Source: an uncultured Pelagibacteraceae bacterium (GTDB lineage Bacteria; Pseudomonadota; Alphaproteobacteria; Pelagibacterales; Pelagibacteraceae). Taken from it: DNA of 64,000 bases. The notes under the pieces are model-generated. The model worked only from the letters and a program-made list of their open reading frames with translations. It did no database searches and was not told the origin of the DNA. Position 1 is the stretch's first letter, and every line of letters begins with the position of its first letter. Positions 1-7,825 of the stretch are shown one piece after another. The DNA lies in assembly GCA_902591025.1 (NCBI GenBank), contig CACIZB010000002.1, positions 1-64,000 on the forward strand, read 5' to 3'. The translations under genes were made by a program, and so were the position numbers.

Positions 1-230
1 AAAACGTAAAACTTAATTATGAAGATAATAAAATTTCTTGTAAAAATATAATTATTAAATTTTCAGAAAATTATGCTATTTTGTCTGGTAATTTAGTTTA
101 TAACAATTTATTAACAAGTTTATTTGCCGACCAAATGAAAGTTGATTTGATTACAAGAAAAACTAAAACATCAATGACAAATAATAACGATAAAGTAAAA
201 ATAGTTTATAAAAATAATGGCACTAATTAA
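1..230 (+). CDS. LptA/LptC-type LPS export protein, C-terminal fragment
   Basis: An open frame enters from the left edge and ends at TAA 228-230, overlapping the lptB start by 14 bases. About 75 residues are visible. They are rich in short alternating hydrophobic and polar strands (for example ILSGNLVYNN and FADQMKVDLITRKTK), like the repeated beta-strands of OstA-fold proteins that carry LPS across the periplasm. The place directly before lptB fits lptA, or less likely lptC, since alphaproteobacteria usually carry lptC-lptA-lptB. The N-terminus and any signal peptide are outside the window, so the choice between LptA and LptC is inference from position. Confidence 0.5.
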   Translation, partial: NVKLNYEDNKISCKNIIIKFSENYAILSGNLVYNNLLTSLFADQMKVDLITRKTKTSMTNNNDKVKIVYKNNGTN

Positions 231-993
231 AAAATTTAGAATTAAACAGTTTAAAATTCAAAAACCAATAGCAAAACTTGAAAAGGTCTCATTATCTTTT
301 GGTAAAAGACAAATTTTAGATAATATTAATTTTGAACTGAACTCTGGTGAAATTGTCGGACTTTTAGGGCCTAACGGTGCAGGAAAAAGTACATTATTTA
401 ATCTTCTTATAGGTTTAATAAAACCAGATTTTGGCAAAGTTTACATTGCCAATATTGATGCAACTAATTATCCAATCTATGAAAGAGCTAAAAAATTCAA
501 AATTGGGTATGTTCCACAATACGGTGGATATTTTCATGACTTAACTTTAATAGAAAATTTAAAAGCGGTTGGAGAAATTTTAATAGAAAATGAGAGGGAT
601 AGACAAATAAAAATTGATAATATGATCTCTAAATTTGCATTGGATAATGTAAGAGAAATAAAAGCTAAATTTTTATCAGGAGGTCAAAGACGTAAATTAG
701 TAATATGTATGGCTTTGTTAAGTGACCCAAAGATTCTTTTATGTGATGAGATTTTTGCTGCGCTAGACGTGCTTACCATACATATGCTCAAGGAAATTCT
801 CGTCAATCTTCAAAATGAAAATCCTAAAATTTGTATTGTAGTATGTGAACATCAGGCACGGGAGCTTTTAACAATAGTGGATAGAGCAATGGTTTTATCA
901 AATTCTAAGATAATAGCAGAAGGCTCACCCAATAAACTTATTAAAGATGAGAAGGCTAAGTCACAATATTTTGGAGATTTCTTTAACAACTAA
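217..993 (+). CDS. lptB: LPS export ABC transporter ATP-binding protein LptB
   Basis: ATPase of the LptB2FG transporter, which extracts lipopolysaccharide from the inner membrane. Visible motifs: Walker A GPNGAGKST (residues 51-59), Q-loop Q101, signature LSGGQ (153-157), Walker B ending in DE (177-178) and H-loop H212. The C-terminal tail ending YFGDFFNN matches the YLGxxF tail of LptB. The 258 residues are slightly longer than the usual ~240 because of an N-terminal extension of about 20. The residue after the catalytic Glu is Ile where LptB normally has Pro (DEPFA). Overlaps the upstream LptA/LptC-type gene by 14 bases and is followed 18 bases later by aroA. Confidence 0.93.
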   Translation: MALIKKFRIKQFKIQKPIAKLEKVSLSFGKRQILDNINFELNSGEIVGLLGPNGAGKSTLFNLLIGLIKPDFGKVYIANIDATNYPIYERAKKFKIGYVPQYGGYFHDLTLIENLKAVGEILIENERDRQIKIDNMISKFALDNVREIKAKFLSGGQRRKLVICMALLSDPKILLCDEIFAALDVLTIHMLKEILVNLQNENPKICIVVCEHQARELLTIVDRAMVLSNSKIIAEGSPNKLIKDEKAKSQYFGDFFNN

Positions 994-1011
994 TCTCAAA
1001 AATCACAATTC

Positions 1012-2331
1012 ATGGAAAATTTTATTAGAATAAATAGAAAAATAAGTTCTTTTAGTAAAAAAATTAATGTTGAAGGGGATAAAAGTTTATCAATCAGATG
1101 GGTAATCCTCTCATCTTTATCAAAAAAAAAATCAATTGCTTATAATATTTTACAATCAGAAGACGTCTTAAGTGCACTTGATTGCATAAAGATTTTAGGA
1201 TCAAAAGTCAAAATTTCAAAAAATAAATGTGAAATTATTGGAAATGGACTCAATTTTGAAAATTTCAAAAATAAAAAAAAATTAATTTTAAATGCAGGAA
1301 ATTCTGGCACGTTAGGAAGATTAATACTTGGATTGTTAATAAATTCAAAAAAAAAGATAAAATTGATTGGTGATAAAAGTTTATCAAAAAGAGATTTTTC
1401 GAGAGTTACCATACCCTTAAAAAAATTTGGTGCAAAGTTTAACAAATCTAAAAATCTGCCAATAGAAATGGAAGGATTGGAGAGTCCAAAAAGAATTGAT
1501 TATTTAGAAAAAAGAGGTTCAGCACAATGTAAGACAGCTGTAATGCTTGCGGCACTTAAGTCTAAAGGGATAACTAAAATCAAAGCAAAAAAATCTCGAG
1601 ATCATACAGAGCTACTATTTAAGTATTTAAAAATTCCAATAAAAATTAAAAAGGATAGAAATTTTGACTATATAAGTATCAATGGTGTTAAAAAGATTAA
1701 ACCCCTAAATTATAGAATACCGGGTGACATAAGCTCATGTGCTTTTTTCATTGTTTTGACTTTGTTGACAAAAAACTCTCAATTATTAATTAAAGGTATA
1801 AATATAAATCCCTCGAGAACAGGAGTTATTAGAATTTTAAAAATGATGGGTGCAAAAATAAGATTTATTAATCAAAGAAAATACAAAGGAGAAAAGATTT
1901 CAGATATTTTTGTAAAAAGTTCAACAAATCTAAAGGGAATTAATTGTCCAACTAATTATAACAGCAGTGCAATTGATGAATTTTTAGTAATTTTTTTAGT
2001 TGCAGCAAAATCTAAGGGTATTTCCTATTTTAAAAACTTATCAGAATTAAATCAAAAAGAAAGTCCTAGACTCATATGGGCTTCAAAGATACTCAAACTA
2101 TTAGGAATAAAAAATATAACAACCAAAAGCTCAATCAAAATTTATGGAAATCCAAATCTAAATTTTAATAAAAAAATAATAATAAAGAGTTTTTTAAAAG
2201 ATCATAGGGTATTTATGATGAGTGTAGTAGCTGCACTTACCTTTGGAGGAGAATGGAAAATACATGATAGTAATTCTATTAAAACTTCATTTCCTAAATT
2301 TTTAGAGATTCTTAAAAAAATAAAAGCTTAA
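1012..2331 (+). CDS. aroA: 3-phosphoshikimate 1-carboxyvinyltransferase (EPSP synthase)
   Basis: Transfers enolpyruvyl from PEP to shikimate 3-phosphate, the penultimate step of chorismate synthesis, in the cytoplasm. Recognisable are the N-terminal GDKSLSIR phosphate-binding stretch, LNAGNSGTLGRL, GSAQCKTAV, SRDHTE, the IDE catalytic segment and the late DHR motif. The usual KESDR or KETDR segment reads KESPR: the PEP-contacting Arg is kept but Asp is replaced by Pro. At 439 residues it has family length. The canonical next gene cmk is not here; rpsA follows after 119 bases. Confidence 0.93.
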   Translation: MENFIRINRKISSFSKKINVEGDKSLSIRWVILSSLSKKKSIAYNILQSEDVLSALDCIKILGSKVKISKNKCEIIGNGLNFENFKNKKKLILNAGNSGTLGRLILGLLINSKKKIKLIGDKSLSKRDFSRVTIPLKKFGAKFNKSKNLPIEMEGLESPKRIDYLEKRGSAQCKTAVMLAALKSKGITKIKAKKSRDHTELLFKYLKIPIKIKKDRNFDYISINGVKKIKPLNYRIPGDISSCAFFIVLTLLTKNSQLLIKGININPSRTGVIRILKMMGAKIRFINQRKYKGEKISDIFVKSSTNLKGINCPTNYNSSAIDEFLVIFLVAAKSKGISYFKNLSELNQKESPRLIWASKILKLLGIKNITTKSSIKIYGNPNLNFNKKIIIKSFLKDHRVFMMSVVAALTFGGEWKIHDSNSIKTSFPKFLEILKKIKA

Positions 2332-2391
2332 AACATAATGTTTCCAACATATTAGCTTATTTAAGAATTTTTAAATATATAAGATTTACTA

Positions 2392-2420
2392 TTGATTAAT
2401 ATCGTAATTTTAAGTAGAAA
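2392..2420 (+). promoter_or_regulatory. candidate promoter for rpsA
   Basis: In the aroA-rpsA gap, TTGATT (2392-2397) and TAGAAA (2415-2420) are separated by exactly 17 bases. Each hexamer matches the sigma-70 consensus at four of six positions. It would start transcription about 25 bases before the rpsA ATG. In such A+T-rich DNA chance matches are common, so this is only a candidate. Confidence 0.3.
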
Positions 2421-2450
2421 ATCATGCTTTTTAGATAAAAGCAATTAACT

Positions 2451-4184
2451 ATGGAATTATTTAAAGATTTAAACACACCTCAATCAAAAGAATTTGAACA
2501 ACTCCTAAATAATCAATTATCAAAAACTAAAATTGAAGAGGGAAAAATAATTGATGGTAAAATAAATAAAATTACAGAAAAATTCGTATTCTTGTTTGTG
2601 GAAGGTTTAAAAAGTGAACCTGTGCTAGATATAAACGAACTTAAGAGCATGGGTCTTACTGAAAAAATTAAAATCGGTGAAACAATACCAGTTTTATTGG
2701 AAAGAATTGAAGATAAAAATGGTGAAGTTGTTGTATCAGCTAGTAAAGCTCAGAAAATAAAAGGATGGGACAAACTTGTTGAGGCTTATGAAAAAAATGA
2801 ACCGATAATGGGCCGAATTCAATCTAAATGTAAGGGTGGCTGCATAGTAGAGCATATTGAGACTGGATCTTTAATGTTTCTTCCTGGTTCTCAAATCTCT
2901 GACAAACCTTTAAAAGATATTAGTCACCTAATGAATGAACCTCAAAAATTTGCTTTAATTAAATTAGATAAAACTAGAGGGAATGCATGCGTTTCAAGAA
3001 AAGAAATAATATCATCTTTTAAAAAAGAGGATAAAGCGAAAATTATAGAAAAATTTAAAGTTGGTGACATTATTAAGAATGCAGAAGTAAAAGGTTACAG
3101 TTCCTTTGGATGTTTTTTTAATGTAAATGGAGAATTAGACGTATTAGTCCATTTACAAGAAATTTCGTATTCAAGAGTAAATCATCCTGATGAAGTTTTT
3201 AATATTGGTGAAAAACATGATTTAAAAGTAATTTCTGTAGATAAAGAAAAGCTTCAAGTCGGTTGCTCAGTCAAACAATTATTACCAGACCCATTTGAAA
3301 AAATTAACAACTATGAATTAAACAAAACTTACAAATTTAAAGTTATCAAGCTAATGGATTTCGGCGCGTTTTGCGAACTTTCTGAGTTGCCAGGGTTAAC
3401 TACACTACTTCACTCAAGCGAATTAAGTTGGACTAAAAAAAATCTTTCTGTAAAAAAAATGTTTAAAGTTGGAGATGAAATAGACTGTGTTATTACTGAG
3501 ATAGACAAAGAGAAAAGAAGAGTTGCAATCTCACACAGACTTACAAAAGAAAACCCTTTTGATGTTTTTGAAAAAAAATATCCTGTTGGAAGTATAGTTG
3601 AAGGAGAGGTGGTTAATAAAAATGAATACTCTCTGTTTGTAAAAATAAAAGATATTGATATAGATGCTTTCCTTCACTGTAATGATTTAACTTATCTTAA
3701 CAATGGTGAAGAGGAATTGGAAAAATTTAAAAAAAACGATAAAATTAAGGTTAAAGTCTTAGAGATTAAAGCTTCAGAACAGAAAGTAAGAGTTGGTTTA
3801 AGACAAACTAAACCTGATCCATTTGAATTTTTTAAAGACAAAAATCTTAACCAAACGATAACAGTTAAAATTATATCAGCAGATAACAAAGGTCTAGTAG
3901 TTAGACCAGAGGGTTGTGAAATGGACTTTTTAATAAAAAAATCTCAGATTGCAATTAATGCTGCAGATGCTAGGCCATCTAGATTTACAGGTGGTGAAAG
4001 AATAGATTGTGCAATTCAAGAACTCGAATTGAAAAAAAGAAAAGTTAGTTTAAGTATCAAGCTATTAGAAGAAATAGAAAAAAAAGAGGCTTTAGAAAAA
4101 TATGGATCTGAGGGTTCAGGTAAAAATTTACCGTTTTCATCTCTTTCTGAAGATCTAAAAAAAAAGAAGACTAAGGACAAGTAA
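2451..4184 (+). CDS. rpsA: 30S ribosomal protein S1
   Basis: mRNA-binding protein of the 30S subunit needed to start translation on structured or weakly Shine-Dalgarno-bearing messages. Six S1/OB repeats can be followed, beginning near residues 27, 95, 202, 283, 375 and 465. Repeats 3-5 are the most typical, with G-x-F hairpins and KVGDEID- or GxxxxxKVxxID-type edges, and are separated by DPF or NPF linkers as in other S1 proteins. The 577 residues are family length. ihfB follows directly, the classical rpsA-ihfB order. Few strong Shine-Dalgarno sequences are seen in this window, which fits reliance on S1. Confidence 0.95.
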   Translation: MELFKDLNTPQSKEFEQLLNNQLSKTKIEEGKIIDGKINKITEKFVFLFVEGLKSEPVLDINELKSMGLTEKIKIGETIPVLLERIEDKNGEVVVSASKAQKIKGWDKLVEAYEKNEPIMGRIQSKCKGGCIVEHIETGSLMFLPGSQISDKPLKDISHLMNEPQKFALIKLDKTRGNACVSRKEIISSFKKEDKAKIIEKFKVGDIIKNAEVKGYSSFGCFFNVNGELDVLVHLQEISYSRVNHPDEVFNIGEKHDLKVISVDKEKLQVGCSVKQLLPDPFEKINNYELNKTYKFKVIKLMDFGAFCELSELPGLTTLLHSSELSWTKKNLSVKKMFKVGDEIDCVITEIDKEKRRVAISHRLTKENPFDVFEKKYPVGSIVEGEVVNKNEYSLFVKIKDIDIDAFLHCNDLTYLNNGEEELEKFKKNDKIKVKVLEIKASEQKVRVGLRQTKPDPFEFFKDKNLNQTITVKIISADNKGLVVRPEGCEMDFLIKKSQIAINAADARPSRFTGGERIDCAIQELELKKRKVSLSIKLLEEIEKKEALEKYGSEGSGKNLPFSSLSEDLKKKKTKDK

Positions 4185-4199
4185 ATTAAAAAGTATAAA

Positions 4200-4493
4200 T
4201 TGGCTGTTGCTAAATCAAATATTTTAAGGAAACTTTCGAAAAATTTTCCAAATTTTTTAAAAAAAGATATTGAAAAATGTGTAAATATTATTTTAAAAGA
4301 AATTAAAGAGACCTTGAAAAGAGGTGAAAGAGTTGAATTAAGAGGATTTGGAGTTTTTTCAACTAATATTCAAAAAGCTAGAATATCTAGAAATCCCAAA
4401 ACTGGTGAAAAAGTAAATACCCCAATGAAAAAAACAATTCACTTTAAAATGGCTAAAGATTTGTTTAAAAAAATAAATAATGCTAAAGAATAA
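4200..4493 (+). CDS. ihfB: integration host factor beta-type DNA-binding protein
   Basis: HU/IHF-family nucleoid protein that bends DNA as a dimer. Helical N-terminus, then LRGFGVFS and the beta-arm region KARISRNPKTGEKV with the intercalating-proline context RNPKTGE, then a C-terminal helix, 97 residues in all. Its place after rpsA and the sequence around LRGFG favour IHF-beta over HU. No ATG is available near the conserved N-terminus, so the start is taken as TTG at 4200. The 3' end overlaps pyrF by 14 bases. Confidence 0.88.
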   Translation: MAVAKSNILRKLSKNFPNFLKKDIEKCVNIILKEIKETLKRGERVELRGFGVFSTNIQKARISRNPKTGEKVNTPMKKTIHFKMAKDLFKKINNAKE

Positions 4494-5154
4494 AATATTT
4501 ATTGCTTGTGATAGTTCTAAAACATCAAAAATTAGTAAAATAATCAGAGAAACACAAAATTCTAAAATTAAAATTGGTTATAAATTTGGATTAGAATTTT
4601 TAAATTCTAAAAAAGGTAGAAATTTCTTATCAAAGTTAAAAAATAAAATCACCTTTGCAGATCTAAAGCTTCATGACATACCCAATACCTGTGTTTCAAC
4701 AATTAAAGCTATTAAGGATTTAAGAATAAACTATTTAACAATACACATTAGTAGTGGTCTAAACGCTCTTAGAGCATGTAAAAAAATTTCCGCAAGAACT
4801 AAATTAACTGGGGTCACAATTTTAACTTCTTTAGATAACAAGGAGTTAAAAGAAATAGGTTTCGATAAAGAAGTAAAAAAATTGGTGTATCATCAGGCTA
4901 AGCTAGCAAATAAGGCAAAATTGGATGCTATAGTTTGTAGTCCGCAAGAGGTTGGTATAGTTAAAAAGGTTTTCAAAAAAGAGATAATCACTCCTGGAAT
5001 TAGATTTGATAATATATCAAATGATCAAAAGAGAGTTTTAACTCCAAAACAAGCTTATAAAAATGGTAGCGATTGGTTAGTCATAGGAAGACCAATAACA
5101 AAAGGTAATATAAGAAAAAATATGCTTTCATTAATTAACCATCTGAAAGTATGA
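4480..5154 (+). CDS. pyrF: orotidine 5'-phosphate decarboxylase
   Basis: Last step of de novo UMP synthesis: decarboxylation of OMP. The catalytic tetrad segment is intact as FADLKLHDIPNT (DxKxxD), and the phosphate-binding end reads TPGIR followed by SDWLVIGRPIT. At 224 residues it has normal length for a class I enzyme. The start lies inside ihfB (14-base overlap). The stop TGA (5152-5154) forms an ATGA with the first ATG of a 23-bp duplication that separates it from the true trpF start. Confidence 0.93.
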   Translation: MLKNKIFIACDSSKTSKISKIIRETQNSKIKIGYKFGLEFLNSKKGRNFLSKLKNKITFADLKLHDIPNTCVSTIKAIKDLRINYLTIHISSGLNALRACKKISARTKLTGVTILTSLDNKELKEIGFDKEVKKLVYHQAKLANKAKLDAIVCSPQEVGIVKKVFKKEIITPGIRFDNISNDQKRVLTPKQAYKNGSDWLVIGRPITKGNIRKNMLSLINHLKV

Positions 5155-5192
5155 CACTTAAATCTAAGAAAGTATGACACTTAAATCTAAGA
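5145..5192. repeat. perfect 23-bp tandem duplication over the pyrF stop/trpF start
   Basis: Positions 5145-5169 and 5168-5192 are identical with period 23: two full copies plus two bases. Each copy contains AAAGTATGACACTTAAATC, that is the end of pyrF (AAA GTA TGA) together with the start of trpF (ATG ACA CTT AAA). Because 23 is not a multiple of three, the two ATGs at 5151 and 5174 are in different frames. Confidence 0.95.
5151..5177 (+). other. 8-codon micro-ORF MTLKSKKV between pyrF and trpF
   Basis: The first copy of the duplication provides ATG at 5151, sharing ATGA with the pyrF stop. Reading from it gives MTLKSKKV and then TGA at 5175-5177, which again overlaps the second ATG (5174) as ATGA. 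It is a by-product of the duplication, but it could carry terminating pyrF ribosomes to trpF in two coupled steps. Translation itself is not shown. Confidence 0.5.
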
Positions 5193-5803
5193 TATGTGGA
5201 GTTTCCGACTCTAGGACATTAAATTTTCTAATAAATCATATCTACTCACCTGAGTTAATAGGTTTTATTGTGAATTATCCAAAATCAAAAAGGTTTGTTA
5301 AAAAAGATAAACTACAAGAACTTCTTAGAATTGATAAAAAAAAATCTTTTTATGTAGCAGTTTTGATAGATCCCAATAATGATACCCTTGAAGACATAAA
5401 AGAATTACCTTTTGACTATTATCAACTTTATAATTGCAGTGTATATAAAGTTAATAAAATAAAAGAAAAATACAAAAAAAAAATAATAGTTGCTTTGACT
5501 ATTGAAAATGAAAAAGATGTAAAAAAATATGAATTATACAAAGATGTTGCTGACATATTATTATTTGACAGTAAAGGTTATGAAAAAAGTATGTCTTTTA
5601 ATTATTCTCTCATCAAAGATGTCAGATTTGATAAGGAGATAATGCTGGCTGGAAACATACAAATTAACGATAATCTTGAAAAATTTACGGAATTAGCAGA
5701 TATTATAGATATATCTGGAGGACTTGAAACATCTGGATCAAAAGATATTTCCAAAATAGAAATTTTTTTGAATAAGATGAAAAGCTTAAATAATGAAACT
5801 TAA
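5174..5803 (+). CDS. trpF: phosphoribosylanthranilate isomerase
   Basis: Amadori isomerisation of phosphoribosylanthranilate to CdRP in tryptophan synthesis. The catalytic Cys motif is KSKICGVSD near the N-terminus; a DSKGY segment and the late ISGGLETSGSKD (phosphate-binding SGxE) are typical. 209 residues. The ATG at 5174 is chosen because the one at 5151 runs into a stop after 8 codons and only the second leads into KICGV. The 3' end overlaps trpB by 11 bases. The acidic residue usually seen in the DSK region is present, but overall identity to textbook TrpF looks modest. Confidence 0.9.
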   Translation: MTLKSKICGVSDSRTLNFLINHIYSPELIGFIVNYPKSKRFVKKDKLQELLRIDKKKSFYVAVLIDPNNDTLEDIKELPFDYYQLYNCSVYKVNKIKEKYKKKIIVALTIENEKDVKKYELYKDVADILLFDSKGYEKSMSFNYSLIKDVRFDKEIMLAGNIQINDNLEKFTELADIIDISGGLETSGSKDISKIEIFLNKMKSLNNET

Positions 5804-7022
5804 AAAAAACATTCCCTTAATTGATCAACACGATAGGCAAGGATTTTGGGGTGGAAAATTTGGAGGGAGTTTTATTCCAGAGACTTTAAAAAAACCTATT
5901 GAGGATTTAACAGAAGAATTTCATAAACTTAGAAAAAATAGAGAATTTATAAAAAAGAAAAATTACTATTTTAAAAATTACATAGGTTCCCCAACACCTT
6001 TGATAAAACTTGATAACCTATCTAGACACCTAGGAGGAGCTCAAATTTGGGCTAAAGTAGTCTCTGAAGCAAATGGTGGAGCACATAAAATTTATAATGC
6101 AACAATTCATGCGCTAATTTGTAAGGCAATGGGAAAAAAATATATAGTTGGAGATACAGGTGCTGGGTATGCAGGAAAAATGCTTAGTATGGCAGCAAAA
6201 AAATTTGGCTTAAAATGTAAAATTTTTATGGGTGCAAAAGATATTAAAAGACAAAAACCTAATTGTGATGCTATCAAAAAAAATGGTGCAAAAATTATAC
6301 CTGTATACTCAGGTAGCCAAACTTTAGTTGATGCGGTAAGCGAATGTATGAGATACTGGGTTTCTAATTGTGACAACACACATATGTGTGTTGGCTCAAC
6401 AGTCGGTCCCAATATTTTTGTAAAAATTTGTGGATATTCTACATCACAAATTTCAAAAGAACTAAAAATTCAATTAATTGATGAATTCAATAAAATCCCT
6501 AATAAATTGAAGTTAATTAATTGTGTGGGTGGTGGAAGTTCTGCCTATGGATTTTGGAGTGAGTTTATTGATTACAACAGAAATCAAGTTGAGTTAATTG
6601 GTGTAGAGGCAGGTGGTCCAAAAAAATCGAAATTACATGCTGCTCCTTTAAGTAGAAATGCAAAAATTGGAATTTTGCATGGCGCAGCATCTTATGTCTG
6701 TCAGAGTCGTGAAGGTCAAATTCACGAAACAGAGTCCATTAGTGCGGGATTGGACTATCCTGGCGTGAGTCCCATCCATTGTTTTCTCAAAGATACGAAG
6801 AGGGCTCGATATACATATGCTACTGATGAAGATGCATTAGAAGCATACAAACTTGTCACAAAATTTGAAAATCTTAATCCTAGCTTAGAGCCAAGTCATG
6901 CTTTTGCTGAAGCAATAAAAATTGCACCTAAACTAAATAATGAAACTATTTTAATAGTAAACTCATGTGGAGACGCAAAAAAAGATAGGGATATTCTAAA
7001 AGAAAGATTGGGTAAATTTTAA
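5793..7022 (+). CDS. trpB: tryptophan synthase beta chain, divergent
   Basis: PLP enzyme joining indole and serine. The fold-defining segments are present: GGKFGGSFIPET, NGGAHK with PLP lysine K99, a GAG loop after D121, GGGSSAYG phosphate cup (246-253), ISAGLDYPGV and EPSHA. Several normally invariant positions differ: the catalytic Glu109 (Salmonella numbering) is D121; the loop TGAGQH reads TGAGYA; HGGAHK reads NGGAHK; the SGRGDKD segment near the PLP nitrogen reads CGDAKKD with Cys392 in place of Ser377. Length 409. It lies between trpF and trpA with overlaps, so the pathway role is very likely, but the enzyme is atypical. Confidence 0.88.
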   Translation: MKLKKNIPLIDQHDRQGFWGGKFGGSFIPETLKKPIEDLTEEFHKLRKNREFIKKKNYYFKNYIGSPTPLIKLDNLSRHLGGAQIWAKVVSEANGGAHKIYNATIHALICKAMGKKYIVGDTGAGYAGKMLSMAAKKFGLKCKIFMGAKDIKRQKPNCDAIKKNGAKIIPVYSGSQTLVDAVSECMRYWVSNCDNTHMCVGSTVGPNIFVKICGYSTSQISKELKIQLIDEFNKIPNKLKLINCVGGGSSAYGFWSEFIDYNRNQVELIGVEAGGPKKSKLHAAPLSRNAKIGILHGAASYVCQSREGQIHETESISAGLDYPGVSPIHCFLKDTKRARYTYATDEDALEAYKLVTKFENLNPSLEPSHAFAEAIKIAPKLNNETILIVNSCGDAKKDRDILKERLGKF

Positions 7023-7825
7023 TGTTAAATTCACTCATTCATCAATCTTTTAAAAAAGCTAAAAAAGAAAATAGACCTGTTCTTCTAACTTATACAGTGG
7101 CTGGTGATAACACAAAAAAAAAATCCTTAGAAATTTTAAAATCGATTTCAAAATATGCTGATATTTGTGAGTTAGGATTTCCACATAATACACCAATTGC
7201 AGATGGTGGTCAAATTCAGACAAGTTCTTATCGAGCGATTAGAAATGGGATTAAAATAAATGATGTGTTCACAATTGCCCGTAAATTTAAAAAAGAGAAA
7301 AAGAACAAGCCGATAATCTTAATGGGATATTACAATATGATTTATCAATTCAATGAAGATAATTTTATTTTAAAATGTAAGAAATCTAAAGTTGATGGTT
7401 TAATAGTTGTTGACTTACCTTACCCAGAAAATAAAGTTTTTGCATTAAAGTGTAAGAAAAAAGGAATTAATTTTATTCAATTGATTGCACCAACTACATC
7501 CAGATCAAGATTAAAAAAAATCATAAATGACTCCCATGATATGGTTTATTATATTAGTATGTTATCTACCACCGGAGGAAAACTAAAGGTTTCACCAAAG
7601 AAAATAATTAATGAATACCAAAAAATTAAAAAAATAAAAAAATCAAAGAATATTGTAATAGGATTCGGTATTACACAAAACACTATTGGGTCTCTCAAAA
7701 AAGCTGATGGATTGGTTGTAGGAAGCGCGATTTGTAAGGAAATTACTAATTCTATAAAAAAAAGACAAAATCCTGTCATAAATGTTACTAATGTAGTAAG
7801 AAAATTAAAAAATAAAATTATATGA
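7022..7825 (+). CDS. trpA: tryptophan synthase alpha chain, divergent
   Basis: TIM-barrel lyase that releases indole from indole-glycerol phosphate and channels it to TrpB. The catalytic acids correspond to E50 (CELGFP) and D61 (IADGGQIQ). The loop between them, usually PFSDPLAD, reads PHNTPIAD, so the loop-2 Asp that contacts the beta subunit is Thr. Loop 6 keeps its Thr (STTGG). PTTSRSR, YYIS and GFGIT are typical barrel segments. 267 residues. The start overlaps the trpB stop by one base (TAATG) and the end overlaps accD as ATGA. Confidence 0.9.
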   Translation: MLNSLIHQSFKKAKKENRPVLLTYTVAGDNTKKKSLEILKSISKYADICELGFPHNTPIADGGQIQTSSYRAIRNGIKINDVFTIARKFKKEKKNKPIILMGYYNMIYQFNEDNFILKCKKSKVDGLIVVDLPYPENKVFALKCKKKGINFIQLIAPTTSRSRLKKIINDSHDMVYYISMLSTTGGKLKVSPKKIINEYQKIKKIKKSKNIVIGFGITQNTIGSLKKADGLVVGSAICKEITNSIKKRQNPVINVTNVVRKLKNKII

